Position numbers and translations under genes: made by a program. A DNA stretch of 64,000 bases from Methylobacterium brachiatum (GTDB lineage: Bacteria; Pseudomonadota; Alphaproteobacteria; Rhizobiales; Beijerinckiaceae). Positions 16,742-25,575 of this stretch are shown piece by piece. Location: contig NZ_JAJALK010000012.1 in the NCBI RefSeq assembly GCF_020523825.1, positions 124,001 through 188,000 on the forward strand, in the 5' to 3' direction. Under the pieces are notes generated by a model. The model made no database searches, was not told where the DNA came from, and was given only the letters and a program-made list of their open reading frames with translations. How positions within the stretch are numbered: the stretch's first letter is position 1; every line of letters begins with the position of its first letter.

Positions 16742-17716
16742 ATGGGCCTCCTCGTCGACGGCGTCTGGCGCGACCAATGGTACGACACCGCCTCGACCGG
16801 CGGGCGATTCGAGCGCAAGGCCTCGTCCTTCCGCAATTGGGTGACCGCGGACGGCGCGCCGGGCCCGTCGGGGGAGGGCGGCTTCAAGGCGGAGCCGGGG
16901 CGCTACCACCTCTACGTCTCGCTGGCCTGCCCCTGGGCCCACCGGACCCTGATCGGGCGCGCCCTGAAGGGATTGGCGGAGGCGATCACCGTCTCGGTGG
17001 TCGATCCGCATATGGGCTCCGAGGGCTGGGTGTTCGGGGACACGCCCGGGGCGACGCCGGACCCGATCCATCACGCCAGCCGTCTCTACGAGGTCTACCG
17101 GGCAGCCGCCCCGTCCTATACTGGCCGGGTCACCGTGCCGGTGCTGTGGGACCGGGAGCGCGCCACCATCGTGTCGAACGAATCCGCCGAGATCCTGCGG
17201 ATGCTGAACAGCGCCTTCGGGGGCACCGGCCCGGATCTGTACCCCGAGGACCTGCGCGCCGGGATCGATGCGATCAACGAGCGCGTCTATGACCGGGTCA
17301 ACAACGGCGTCTACAAGGCCGGCTTCGCCACCGCGCAGGATGCCTACGCCGCCGCCTTCGAGGCGCTGTTCGCCGAACTCGACGGGCTTGAGGCGCGCCT
17401 CGACCGCGGCCGCTATCTCTGCGGCGACAGGCTGACCGAGGCCGATATCCGGCTGTTCACGACGCTGGTGCGGTTCGATGCGGTCTATGTCGGGCACTTC
17501 AAGTGCAACCGCCGCCGGATCGCCGATTATCCGAACCTGTCGAACTACTTGCGCGACCTCTACGCGCTGCCCGGCGTGGCCCCGACCGTGAACCTCACGC
17601 ACATCAAGCGCCACTATTACGAGAGCCACCCGACTATCAATCCGACCCGGATCGTGCCGCTGGGGCCGGATCTCGACTTTTCCGCGCCCAACGACCGCGC
17701 CCTGCGGTTCGGCTAG
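16742..17716 (+). CDS. Glutathionyl-hydroquinone reductase (Xi-class GST)
   Basis: ATG 16742 follows GGAACATCACC and gives 324 residues, although the frame is open 135 codons further upstream. The family signature is clear: GRYHLYVSLACPWAHRTLI with catalytic Cys in CPWAHR, HASRLYEVYRAA, VTVPVLWDRE, IVSNESAEILRMLN, RYLCGDRLTEADIRLFTTLV, VGHFKCNRRRIADYPNLS and ITHIKRHYYESHPTINPT-like ending. These enzymes reduce glutathionyl-hydroquinones with glutathione and protect against quinone stress. A TGCA-type palindrome lies 137 bp upstream. Confidence 0.93.
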   Translation: MGLLVDGVWRDQWYDTASTGGRFERKASSFRNWVTADGAPGPSGEGGFKAEPGRYHLYVSLACPWAHRTLIGRALKGLAEAITVSVVDPHMGSEGWVFGDTPGATPDPIHHASRLYEVYRAAAPSYTGRVTVPVLWDRERATIVSNESAEILRMLNSAFGGTGPDLYPEDLRAGIDAINERVYDRVNNGVYKAGFATAQDAYAAAFEALFAELDGLEARLDRGRYLCGDRLTEADIRLFTTLVRFDAVYVGHFKCNRRRIADYPNLSNYLRDLYALPGVAPTVNLTHIKRHYYESHPTINPTRIVPLGPDLDFSAPNDRALRFG

Positions 17717-17809
17717 AGTGCCGTCCGGTCCGGACCGATCGGCGCGCCTCCCTCGACAGGCCGCCCCAGACGCCTAGTTCGACGGAAAACGGAGGAGACC
17801 CGGCCCGCC

Positions 17810-18277
17810 ATGACCATACGCCTGCGCCTCGCGCTGCTCTGCGCCCTGTTCACCGTGCCGAGCGCGGCGCATGCCCAGGCGGCGCTCCGGCTGGAGGGGA
17901 CCTGCGAGAAGCTGGTCGTCGACGGGCGCGATCTCACCGCCACCTGCAGCACCGTGCTGGTCAACGCGGTGAGCCGCAACCGGACGAGCTTCGACTTCAG
18001 CGCCGCGGACGGCCAGACGCTGAGCTTCAGCGGCAACGGCGCCCAGCAGGAGGCCACCGAGGAGACCGACCCGCTGCAGCCGATCAACCTCGTGATGGTC
18101 GGCAAGGACGGCGCCCCGACCCTGGCGATCGGCGCCTGCCGGTTCTCCACGCCGGAGCCCGGCCGCACCGCGATCACCTGCGAGGCCAGCACCGCGGATG
18201 GCCATGCCTATGCGGGGACCTTCGTGACCGCCGCCAAACCTGCGGAGAAGGCGGCCCCGGGGGCACCGGCACGGTGA
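17810..18277 (+). CDS. Secreted protein of unknown function
   Basis: The 155-residue product begins with a Sec signal (RLRLALLCALFTVPSAAHAQA), followed by a mature domain rich in beta-strand-forming residues with three to four cysteines (GTCEKLVV, ATCSTVLVN, GACRFS, ITCEA) that could pair in the periplasm. A GGAGGAGACC ribosome-binding site lies upstream of ATG 17810. I do not recognise a family. It sits alone between the GST and cnoX, both on the same strand. Confidence 0.75.
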   Translation: MTIRLRLALLCALFTVPSAAHAQAALRLEGTCEKLVVDGRDLTATCSTVLVNAVSRNRTSFDFSAADGQTLSFSGNGAQQEATEETDPLQPINLVMVGKDGAPTLAIGACRFSTPEPGRTAITCEASTADGHAYAGTFVTAAKPAEKAAPGAPAR

Positions 18278-18349
18278 GTTTGGGCTGGTCAGACACGGTC
18301 CGAAGCCCCATCTAAGGCGCTCCACGTAAAAAGTTCCGAAGCCAGGCCA

Positions 18350-19264
18350 ATGCTGAATGACACCCTCGCCGGCGGCGCCGCCCCGGGCGGCGACGCCGAT
18401 GCCCTGATCAAGGACACGACCACCGCGGGCTTCCGTCAGGATGTCATCGCCGAGTCGATGCACCGGCCGGTCCTGGTCGATTTCTGGGCGCCGTGGTGCG
18501 GCCCCTGCAAGCAGCTCACCCCCGTTCTGGAGAAGGTGGTCAAGGCGGCCAAGGGCGCGGTCGCCCTGGTCAAGATGAACATCGACGACCATCCCTCGAT
18601 CGCCGGCCAGCTCGGCATCCAGTCGATCCCCGCCGTGATCGTCTTCCAGAAGGGCCAGCCGGTCGACGGCTTCATGGGCGCGGTGCCCGAGAGCCAGATC
18701 AAGGAGCTGATCGATCGCGTCGCCGGCCCGGCCCAGGATCCGGTCGAGGCGGCGCTCGCCGATGCCGCCGCCCTGATCGAGGAGGGCGACCTCGCGGGCG
18801 CCTCCGAGATCTACGCGGCCGTGCTCGAGCAGCAGCCCGACAACGTGACGGCGCTCGCCGGACTGGCGAAGATGCAGCTCGATGCCGGCGAGATCGAGAA
18901 CGCCAAGCGCGTGCTGGCCATGGTGCCGGAGGCCAAAGCCGCCGACCCGGCGCTGGCGGGCATCCGCGCCGCCCTCGAGCTCGCCGAGCAGGCGGCCTCC
19001 CTCGGCGACCTGTCGGGCCTGCAGCGGGAGGTCGAGGCCAACCCGGACGCGCATCAGGCGCGGTTCGACCTCGCCCTCGGCCTCGCGGCCGCCGGCGAAC
19101 GCAGCCAAGCGGTCGATCACCTGATCGAGCTGCGCAAGCGCGACAAGGATTGGAACGACGACGCGGCGCGCAAGCAGCTGCTGCAGTTCTTCGAGGCGTG
19201 GGGCGTGATGGATCCCGACACGATCCGGGGACGGCGCAAGCTCTCGGCGCTCCTGTTCTCGTGA
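18350..19264 (+). CDS. cnoX: CnoX/YbbN thioredoxin-TPR chaperedoxin
   Basis: The 304-residue product has an N-terminal thioredoxin domain with VLVDFWAPWCGPCKQL, active cysteines C50 and C53, and the cis-Pro loop SIPAVIVF. C-terminal TPR-like repeats follow (AAALIEEGDLAGASEIYAAV, LAGLAKMQLDAGEIENAKRV). CnoX combines holdase chaperone and redox protection and delivers clients to GroEL. E. coli CnoX lacks the CxxC pair; this CGPC version is the alphaproteobacterial, redox-active type. It starts 85 bp before the stretch preceding a Lon-like gene and is on the same strand as its neighbours. Confidence 0.92.
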   Translation: MLNDTLAGGAAPGGDADALIKDTTTAGFRQDVIAESMHRPVLVDFWAPWCGPCKQLTPVLEKVVKAAKGAVALVKMNIDDHPSIAGQLGIQSIPAVIVFQKGQPVDGFMGAVPESQIKELIDRVAGPAQDPVEAALADAAALIEEGDLAGASEIYAAVLEQQPDNVTALAGLAKMQLDAGEIENAKRVLAMVPEAKAADPALAGIRAALELAEQAASLGDLSGLQREVEANPDAHQARFDLALGLAAAGERSQAVDHLIELRKRDKDWNDDAARKQLLQFFEAWGVMDPDTIRGRRKLSALLFS

Positions 19265-19325
19265 TGCGTCAGCTCGCCCTGGGGCGGAGCTTCCGGCCCA
19301 GCTTTAGGCCCATCCGGGAGGCGCC

Positions 19326-19991
19326 ATGAGCACCCATGCGAGCTACAAGGGCCCGGCGGATTGCCCCGCCGTCATCCCGGTCTTTCCGCTGCCCGGCGCC
19401 TTGCTGCTGCCGCGCGGCCAGATGCCCCTCAACATCTTCGAGCCGCGCTACCTGTCGATGATCGACGACGCGATGCGCACGGACCGGATCATCGGGATGA
19501 TCCAGCCCGATCCGGAAGGGTCGGGCGCGGCGAATCCGAAGCTCTACCGGGTCGGCTGCGCCGGACGGATCACGCAATATGCCGAGACCGGCGACGGCCG
19601 GTATCTGGTCTCCCTGACCGGGGTCAGCCGCTTCCGGGTCGAGAGCGAGCTCGCCTCGACCAGCGCCTACCGCCGCTGCCACGTCTCCTACGACGCGTTC
19701 GCGGTGGACTTCGAGCCGCGGGCGGGCGAGGAACAGGTGGACCGCGACGGCGTGCTCAAGGCGCTGCGCGACTTCGTGGAATCGAACGATCTGAAGGTGG
19801 ATTGGGCCGGGATCGACGAGGCGCCCGACGAGGCGCTGGTCAACGCCCTCTGCATGATGAGCCCGTTCGGCGTCCGCGAGAAGCAGGCGATGCTGGAGGC
19901 GCCCGACCTCAAGACGCGGGCGGAGATCCTGATCGCGGTCACGCAGATGGAACTGGTTCGCGGCTCCGGGCCCGAGCCGACGATGCAATAG
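19326..19991 (+). CDS. Lon substrate-binding-domain protein
   Basis: The 221-residue product is a stand-alone LON N-terminal domain: VIPVFPLPGALLLPRGQMPL, NIFEPRYLSMIDDAMRTDRI, GMIQPDP, GRITQYAETGDGRYLVSLTGVSRFRV and C-terminal helices with LVNALCMMSPFGVREKQAMLE. It lacks ATPase and protease domains. In Alphaproteobacteria it is commonly next to a thioredoxin-TPR gene and a Trm112-like gene, exactly as here (cnoX 61 bp upstream, Trm112 13 bp downstream). A GGGAGGCGCC ribosome-binding site precedes the ATG. The role is probably in protein quality control; this is inferred from context. Confidence 0.9.
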   Translation: MSTHASYKGPADCPAVIPVFPLPGALLLPRGQMPLNIFEPRYLSMIDDAMRTDRIIGMIQPDPEGSGAANPKLYRVGCAGRITQYAETGDGRYLVSLTGVSRFRVESELASTSAYRRCHVSYDAFAVDFEPRAGEEQVDRDGVLKALRDFVESNDLKVDWAGIDEAPDEALVNALCMMSPFGVREKQAMLEAPDLKTRAEILIAVTQMELVRGSGPEPTMQ

Positions 19992-20004
19992 GTTCGCACG
20001 ACCG

Positions 20005-20211
20005 ATGACCAACGACCTGACACAGACCGTCGAGGCGACGCGCGTGGATCCCAAGCTCCTGGAAATCCTGGTCTGCCCGCTGACCAAGGGCACCCTGGAA
20101 TACGATTCCGCCCGGCAGGAGCTGATCAGCCGCTCCGCCAAGCTCGCCTACCCGATCCGCGACGGCATCCCGATCATGCTGCCGGAAGAGGCGCGCCCGC
20201 TGACGGATTGA
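20005..20211 (+). CDS. Trm112 family protein
   Basis: This 68-residue protein matches bacterial Trm112/UPF0434 (YcaR type): DPKLLEILVCPLTKGTLEYD, SRSAKLAYPIRDGIPIMLPE. The family folds as a small beta-rich domain; eukaryotic Trm112 activates methyltransferases, and the bacterial role is not settled. Only one Cys remains of the zinc-ribbon cysteines, so metal binding is unlikely. It lies 13 bp after the Lon-like gene and probably shares its transcript. Confidence 0.9.
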   Translation: MTNDLTQTVEATRVDPKLLEILVCPLTKGTLEYDSARQELISRSAKLAYPIRDGIPIMLPEEARPLTD

Positions 20212-20645
20212 GAGGCCGAGGGGGTCGCGCGAGGTCGAAAGGCGGCCTTCAAACGCTTGCGGTAGGGGCACCCGGCTTCGCACGACAGTTTTCGCATCGC
20301 CCCTAGAGCGCCGACACAAAGCCCGCTCCAACGTTGGCGCGCGTGTCCTTCCCCCGCAAAGGGGGAGGGCGCGGCGCATGGGCCCGGCGGCCATGCTCAT
20401 CCAGCGACGATCCGAATACGATCTTCGAGCGAACGCCCGCCCGATCCGCCAACACCGCCAAGCAATCGCAAAACGCAGCGTGGCTATTCCCGTCTCGGTC
20501 GCGCGCGGATCCTGATCTCATCGCGAAAACCGCGCGGCCATACTCTTGCCGCTTCCTGCGTTCAGCATGGAGTCATCCTCCATCGACGAGTGTGACCCGG
20601 CGCGCCATCACGGGCGGCGCGCGCTTTGCTGAAAGAGATTCCCGC
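20212..20645. other. Non-coding gap with a decayed palindromic repeat
   Basis: No convincing gene lies here. At 20347-20369 the sequence ccttcccccgcaaaggggg is followed by aggg, an inverted repeat resembling the arms of the larger element at 32265-32466; it could also serve as a terminator for the upstream operon. The minus-strand open frame over 20303-20521 encodes RPPPLRGKDTRAN, a translation often produced by such repeats, so it is not called. The last 60 bp, with AAAGAGATTCCCGC before ATG 20646, should hold the downstream promoter and ribosome-binding site. Confidence 0.5.
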
Positions 20646-21035
20646 ATGATCAAGCTGGTCGCCGCCGCGGCGCTCGCCGCCGGCCTGTCCTCCGCCGTGT
20701 CGCTGTCGGCGCATGCCGAGCCGGGCGCCAATAACGGGACGTGGTCGGTGGAGCTCGTGACGGAGAGCGGCCTGTGCAGCGCCCGCTACTCCTACGCGCT
20801 GGCGATCCGCCAGGGTCAGGTCCAGCTGGTCTCGGGCGAGGCGGGCGCCCGGGTGAGCGGCCATGTCGGTGCCGACGGCAGCGTCGGGCTCGCCGTCAGC
20901 AACGGGACGGCGAGCGGGACCGGGACCGGGCGGCTCCAGGCCGGCACCGGCTCGGGCACCTGGAAGGTCGCCTCCCTGTGCTCCGGCCGCTGGACGGCGC
21001 GGCGCAGGAACGACCGCACCGCGCAGGCCGACTGA
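20646..21035 (+). CDS. Secreted protein of unknown function
   Basis: ATG 20646 with upstream AAAGAG gives 129 residues: a Sec signal MIKLVAAAALAAGLSSAVSL ending SAHAE, then a Gly/Ser/Thr-rich domain with NGTWSVELVTESGLCSARYS, SGHVGADGSVGLAVSNGT, GTGRLQAGTGSGTWKV and SLCSGRWTARR. Two to three cysteines could form a disulfide. The repeated short beta-strand/Gly-turn pattern suggests a small beta-barrel or sandwich. No family is recognised. Its stop is 8 bp from the convergent SpoIIAA-like gene. Confidence 0.75.
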   Translation: MIKLVAAAALAAGLSSAVSLSAHAEPGANNGTWSVELVTESGLCSARYSYALAIRQGQVQLVSGEAGARVSGHVGADGSVGLAVSNGTASGTGTGRLQAGTGSGTWKVASLCSGRWTARRRNDRTAQAD

Positions 21036-21043
21036 GCGGCGCC

Positions 21044-21406
21044 TCAGGCGGCGCCGGCGAGCCAGGTCCGCGCCTCGGCGAGGCGGGCGCGCTCGAACAC
21101 CTTGATCTGGGTCGGCGAGACGAAGTTGAAGGTCTCGGCCAGCGCCTTCAGCCAGGGCGCATCGGTCACCAGGGCGACGTGGCTGACGCTCTTCATCATC
21201 GAGATGCCGAAGCGGGGATCCTTGAAGAAGGCCGCCGGCTCCATGCCCTCGAAGGCGCGGATATCCTCGAGCAGCTTGAGCTTGCCGCCCTTGTCGAGGT
21301 CCGCCTTCATGGCGGTCATGGCGGCGTTCATCTCCTCGTCGGAGATCTTGCCGTCGACCACGATCTCGGCGACGTTCGAATCCGGCGTCTTGGTATAGGT
21401 CAGCAC
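21044..21406 (-). CDS. SpoIIAA-like (STAS/SEC14) protein
   Basis: GTG 21406 preceded by GGAGGAGCGATCA gives 120 residues, starting MLTYTKTPDSNVAEIVVDGK. The pattern DEEMNAAMTAMKADLDKGGK, LKLLEDIRAFEGMEP, VALVTDAPWLKALAETFNFV and IKVFERARLAEARTWLAG matches the SpoIIAA-like family, small STAS-fold proteins seen in many Proteobacteria. The function is unknown; the conserved phosphorylatable serine of true SpoIIAA is not obvious. The frame is open another 34 codons upstream, but the GTG has by far the best ribosome-binding site. Confidence 0.87.
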   Translation of the reverse strand: MLTYTKTPDSNVAEIVVDGKISDEEMNAAMTAMKADLDKGGKLKLLEDIRAFEGMEPAAFFKDPRFGISMMKSVSHVALVTDAPWLKALAETFNFVSPTQIKVFERARLAEARTWLAGAA

Positions 21407-21482
21407 TGATCGCTCCTCCGGGAACCGCACGCGTCCCGCCGCCGGTCTCCGGCCGCGGGTCCGCCGCCCGTGCCCCAGTGTC

Positions 21483-23669
21483 TTACAAAAAGCTCTGCGG
21501 GTCGACATCGATCGCGACCTTGACGTTGCCGCGCACCTTCGGGCCGCGGGCGATCCAGGCGCGCAGATAGGCCTGCATGTCGACGTTGCGCTCGGTCTTC
21601 ACCAGCAGCCGGAACCGGTAGCGGCCCCGGACCAGGGCCAGGGGCGCCTCGGCGGGCCCCAGCACCATCACGCCCTCCGGCGGGTCGGCGGCGCGAGCGA
21701 GCGCCTGGCCGTGGGCTTCGGCGACCTCGCGCTCGGCGGCCGAGACGATCAGCGCGGCGAGCCGCCCGAACGGCGGCAGCCCGGCCGCCTCGCGGGCCTG
21801 GATCTCCTCCTGGTAGAAGCGCTCGGCATCCCCGGACAGCAGCGAGGCGATGACCGGGTGCTCGGGCTGGTAGGTCTGGACCAGCGCCCGCCCGGGCTTG
21901 TCGCCGCGCCCGGCCCGGCCGGTGACCTGCTGGAGCAGCTGGAAGGTGCGCTCCGCCGCCCGGGGGTCGCCCGAGGTCAGGCCGATATCGGCGTCCAGCA
22001 CCCCGACCAGGGTCAGGCTCGGGAAGTTGTGGCCCTTGGCCACCAGCTGCGTGCCGATCACGAGATCGCACTCGCCGGCCGCCACCGCCTCCAGCTCCTG
22101 GCGCAGCCGGTCGGCGCCGCCGGGAAAGTCGCTCGACAGGACGACGATGCGGCGGTCGGGAAACAGCCCGGCGGCCTCCTCGGCGATCCGCTCGACGCCG
22201 GGGCCGCAGGCGGTGAGGTTGTCGAAGGTGCCGCACTCGGTGCAGGCGTCGGGCCGCCGCTCGGTATAGCCGCATTGGTGGCAGACGAGCGCCCGCCGGA
22301 ACCGGTGCTCCACGAGCCAGGTCGAACAGTTCTTACACTGGTAGCGGTGGCCGCAGGCCCGGCACAGGGTGAGCGGCGCGTAGCCCCGGCGGTTGAGGAA
22401 CAGCAGGGCCTGCTCGCCGCGCTCGAGGGTGTGCTTCACGGCGTTGACCAGCGGCGGGCTCAAGAAGCGGCCGCGCTCGGGCTGGTCCTTGCGCATGTCG
22501 ATGGCGGCGATGTCGGGCAGGCGCCGGCCACCGAAGCGCTCCGGCAGCAGGACGTGGCGGTAGCGGCCCCGCGCGGCGTTCACCCGCGTCTCGATCGAGG
22601 GCGTCGCCGAGGCCAGGACCACCGGACAGCCCTCCAGGCGCCCGCGCACCACCGCCATGTCGCGGGCGTGGTAATGGACGCCGTCCTCCTGCTTGTAGGC
22701 GGCCTCGTGCTCCTCATCGACCACGATCAGCCCGAGGCGGGCAAAGGGCAGGAACAGGGCCGAGCGGGCACCGACCACCACCAGCGCCTCGCCGGCCGCC
22801 ACGGCCGCCCGCAGGCGCTCCCGCCGCTTGCCGCCGACGCCGGAATGCCAGGCTGCCGGGCGGACCCCGAAGCGCTGGGCGAAGCGGTCGAGGAACTGCG
22901 CCGTCAGGGCGATCTCGGGCATCAGGATCAGCGCCTGCCGCCCGGTGCGGATGCAGGCCGCCACCGCCTCGAAATAGACCTCGGTCTTGCCCGATCCGGT
23001 GACGCCCTCGAGCAGGATCGGCCGGTTGTCGGCGGCCTCGGCCTCCGGATGCAGCCAGGGGAAGGGCTCGACCAGTTCGGTCACCGCCTCGGCCTGGGCG
23101 GGTGAGAGCGGTGTCCGCGGGAAATCGGGGTCGGGCGGCGGGGCGACCGGCTCGGGCTCGACCGCGACGGCCTCCAGGACGCCGTCGTCGATCAGGCCGT
23201 CCACCACCGAGAGCGAGACCCCGGCCTCCTTGGCGAGCGCGCTCTTGCCGCGCAGCGCGCGGTCGGCCGCCGCGGTCAGGACCTTGGCCCGCGCCGCGGT
23301 CGGCCGGGTCGGCTGCTTGTCGGTGAGGCGCACCGCCACCCGGGCGGTCTCGGCGGCCGCGGCTTCGTCGGGCAGGCGCAGGACCATGGCGAGCGCCGAG
23401 CCCTTCGGGGCCAGGGTGTAGCGGGCGATCCAGTCGACCAGGCTGCGCAGGGGCTCGGAGAGCGGCGCGTAGGGCAGGCGGCCGGTGACCGGGCGCAGGT
23501 TCGAGCCGCCGGCGGTCTCGGCCAGGCCCCAGACCACGCCGACGATCTCGCGGGGGCCGAGCGGGACCTGCACCACGTCGCCGACCGAAAGGTCGAGGGT
23601 GCCGGGCACGACGTAGCTGTAGGGCGCATCGAGCGCCAGCGGGATCAGGATCTCGGCGACAAAGGGCAT
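21483..23669 (-). CDS. priA: Primosomal protein N' (replication restart helicase PriA)
   Basis: ATG 23669 (MPFVAEILIPLALDAPYSY) gives 728 residues. The N-terminal 3'-DNA-binding domain is followed by helicase motifs: Walker A GVTGSGKTEVYF near residue 225, DEEH in VVDEEHEAAYKQEDG, and VLASATPSIET. The zinc-binding block has eight cysteines (CRACGHRYQCKNC, CHQCGYTERRPDACTEC). Motifs IV-VI follow (LTLVGVLDADIGLTSGDPRA, QVTGRAGRG). PriA reloads the replisome at stalled forks. The frame remains open upstream over the neighbouring MFS gene, but that is a high-G+C artefact. Confidence 0.97.
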   Translation of the reverse strand: MPFVAEILIPLALDAPYSYVVPGTLDLSVGDVVQVPLGPREIVGVVWGLAETAGGSNLRPVTGRLPYAPLSEPLRSLVDWIARYTLAPKGSALAMVLRLPDEAAAAETARVAVRLTDKQPTRPTAARAKVLTAAADRALRGKSALAKEAGVSLSVVDGLIDDGVLEAVAVEPEPVAPPPDPDFPRTPLSPAQAEAVTELVEPFPWLHPEAEAADNRPILLEGVTGSGKTEVYFEAVAACIRTGRQALILMPEIALTAQFLDRFAQRFGVRPAAWHSGVGGKRRERLRAAVAAGEALVVVGARSALFLPFARLGLIVVDEEHEAAYKQEDGVHYHARDMAVVRGRLEGCPVVLASATPSIETRVNAARGRYRHVLLPERFGGRRLPDIAAIDMRKDQPERGRFLSPPLVNAVKHTLERGEQALLFLNRRGYAPLTLCRACGHRYQCKNCSTWLVEHRFRRALVCHQCGYTERRPDACTECGTFDNLTACGPGVERIAEEAAGLFPDRRIVVLSSDFPGGADRLRQELEAVAAGECDLVIGTQLVAKGHNFPSLTLVGVLDADIGLTSGDPRAAERTFQLLQQVTGRAGRGDKPGRALVQTYQPEHPVIASLLSGDAERFYQEEIQAREAAGLPPFGRLAALIVSAAEREVAEAHGQALARAADPPEGVMVLGPAEAPLALVRGRYRFRLLVKTERNVDMQAYLRAWIARGPKVRGNVKVAIDVDPQSFL

Positions 23670-23734
23670 GCGGGGCGTATCGGGCGGGTCCGTTCCGGGT
23701 CCGTACCACAGGGCCGGGAAAAGAACCCGCGGCT

Positions 23735-24901
23735 TCAGCGGTCGCGCAGGCCCGGCACCAGGGGCAGGGCGGCGAGGCTGAGCGCCGCCATCGCCCAGAA
23801 GGCCGAAGCGCCGAATGCGCCGTAGAGCGCACCGGAGGCCAGGGTGGCGAGCACGCCGGACAGGCCGAGCGCCACGGTGCCGTAGAGCGCCAGGGCGGTG
23901 GCCCGGAGCTCCGGGGGCGCGGTCGCCTCGATCAGGCCGAGACAGGCGAGGTGTAGGAGGGCAAAGCTCAACCCGTGCAGGGCCTCCGCGGCGGCCAGAA
24001 GCGGGATCGCATTGGTGGAGGCGAGCACCGCCCAGCGCAGGGCGCCGGCGCAGGCCGCGACCGCGATCCCGGCGGGCAGGCCGATCCGGGCCAGGAGCGG
24101 GGGACCGGCCAGCAGAAAGACCAGCACCTCGGCAGCCACCGATCCCGACCACAGCAATCCGGCGGTCCCGGCTCCGATCCCCGCGTCGCGCCACAGGATC
24201 ATCGCGAAGGCGTCGTGCAGCGCATGGGCGCCGATCACCAGCGACGCCGCGACGAGGATGCGACGAAAGCGCGCCAGCCGCAGCAACGCGGCGAAGTTTT
24301 CGCCGAGCCGCGGGCCGGTCTTCGCCGGACCGCCCCGGACTGGCAGGGCCAGGGCCGCCCCGGACGCCGCGATGAAGAGGAGGCCGCTCGCCACCAGGGC
24401 GGCGTCCAGGCCGTACGATCCGATCAGCCAGCCGGCGGCACCGGTGGCGGCGATGAAGGCGGCCGAGCCGGCGGCCCGGACCCAGCCGTACTGGAACACC
24501 GTGCCACCCCGGGCGGCGGCGAGCGCCAGCGCGTCGGCGAGCGGCGGCGGGGCGGCGGTCCCGGCAGCGTACAGAAGGGCCGGCCCGAGGAGCTGCCAGA
24601 AGCCCGCGCCGGGCAGGTGCGCCAGCACCGCGAGGCCCGCCAGCGCGACGCTCGCCGCCAGCACGGGGCGGGCGGCCCGGCGCCGATCGGCGAAGGCCCC
24701 GGCCAGGGGGCCGACTCCGAGCCGCAGGGCACCGGCGGCGGCGAGGAGAGCGCCGATCTGGCCGGGGCTCAGGCCCCGCGCCGCCAGGAAGCCGGGCAGG
24801 ATCGGCGACAGGAGGCCGTAGGCGCCGTAGAGCGCGGCGTACAGGACCAGGAAGCGGGTGAGACCGCCCCGCCACCCTTCGCTGCGCGCGCCCGGATCCA
24901 T
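23735..24901 (-). CDS. MFS transporter (MFS_1-like)
   Basis: The 388-residue product has about 12 membrane segments. The cytoplasmic loop GAFADRRRAARPVL after segment 2 is the MFS motif-A region. The order of helices and YGAYGLLSPILPGFLAARGL at the start resemble the HcaT/LacY-like MFS_1-like family (sugar, nucleoside or aromatic-acid H+ symporters). The substrate cannot be told from sequence. It lies 65 bp upstream of priA on the same strand; functional linkage is unlikely. Confidence 0.87.
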   Translation of the reverse strand: MDPGARSEGWRGGLTRFLVLYAALYGAYGLLSPILPGFLAARGLSPGQIGALLAAAGALRLGVGPLAGAFADRRRAARPVLAASVALAGLAVLAHLPGAGFWQLLGPALLYAAGTAAPPPLADALALAAARGGTVFQYGWVRAAGSAAFIAATGAAGWLIGSYGLDAALVASGLLFIAASGAALALPVRGGPAKTGPRLGENFAALLRLARFRRILVAASLVIGAHALHDAFAMILWRDAGIGAGTAGLLWSGSVAAEVLVFLLAGPPLLARIGLPAGIAVAACAGALRWAVLASTNAIPLLAAAEALHGLSFALLHLACLGLIEATAPPELRATALALYGTVALGLSGVLATLASGALYGAFGASAFWAMAALSLAALPLVPGLRDR

Positions 24902-25066
24902 CGCGGCGCCGGATCAGGAGGCCGGCGGAGGGCAGGGGGGCATCGGGATCCGATCGGTCGGGCGGCGACGGCCCAGACAAGCGTATTCAAGTTGACGAAT
25001 CAAATCACAAGGTCGGATGCATAACAGATCCGGCCGTCGCAGCCGCCAAGACGGGGGTTCAGACGC

Positions 25067-25411
25067 ATGTATGCACCGAAGGTCATCCGGTCGCGGACCA
25101 TCCGCCGGCATGACCTCGGCCCCGACCATGTCGGGGTGCTGATGACCGATATCCTCGCCGAAGGCTCGATCCGATACGCGTATCTGCTCGCGATCCTGCC
25201 GCGGGGCATCGACGCGCCGATCGCCTATGTCAGCTCGGAACCGAAACCGCGCCGACGCTATGTCCCGCCCGGGTTCGAGGACAATACCGGCAGCCATTTC
25301 CTGTGCAGCTTCACGCCGTCCGGGCACATGAACTACGGCGCAAGCGACGACTGGGGCGACGAGGCCAGGTTCGAGGCGCGGGCGCTGGAGATGGCGAGAA
25401 CCCTGATCTGA
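25067..25411 (+). CDS. Conserved-looking hypothetical protein
   Basis: The 114-residue protein (MYAPKVIRSRTIRRHDLGPD) is soluble, without signal peptide or membrane segment. It has a basic N-terminus, a beta-rich centre (IRYAYLLAILPRGIDAPIAYV) and an acidic C-terminus (SDDWGDEARFEARALEMART). I recognise no domain. Codon use is like that of neighbouring genes, and divergent MFS and downstream repeat sequences frame it. It may be a small orphan typical of the genus. Confidence 0.6.
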   Translation: MYAPKVIRSRTIRRHDLGPDHVGVLMTDILAEGSIRYAYLLAILPRGIDAPIAYVSSEPKPRRRYVPPGFEDNTGSHFLCSFTPSGHMNYGASDDWGDEARFEARALEMARTLI

Positions 25412-25466
25412 CGCGGCGGCGCGCCCCCACCGCCCATCCCACAGCGCCCTGTCGTAAGGTGCCACC

Positions 25467-25535
25467 GTGGCCTCGGAGGCGGGTTCGAGATGCCCCGGCG
25501 ATCTCCGCTGCACTCCGCCGCCTCAGGATGAGGGC
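25467..25535. repeat. Remnant of a CCTCA...TGAGG-type dispersed repeat
   Basis: The stretch ends CCGCCTCAGGATGAGGGCG, matching the right arm (CACCTCAGGATGAGGGGG) of the complete element at 61668-61796. The internal GGTTCGAGATGCCCC segment fits the same repeat class (TTCGAG pairing arm). A clean left arm is lacking, so this is a degenerate or truncated copy between two short genes. Confidence 0.5.
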
Positions 25536-25575
25536 GCGTTTCGGAGGGAGCGTCGGATTGCGAGCCGCGTCCCCC

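Noticed and set aside
14732..17629. A 965-codon minus-strand open frame
   Set aside because: It is antisense to the AlgX-like and quinone reductase genes; no domain is visible and composition is shadow-like.
20303..20521. A 72-codon minus-strand frame with RPPPLRGKDTRAN
   Set aside because: This peptide is a common by-product of G/C-rich dispersed repeats, and the frame has no ribosome-binding site or family.
21483..24980. A 1165-codon minus-strand open frame over priA and the MFS gene
   Set aside because: Only the last 728 codons are PriA. The upstream 437 codons are Arg/Pro/Gly-rich antisense-free noise in the frame next to the MFS gene, which has a proper membrane protein in another frame.
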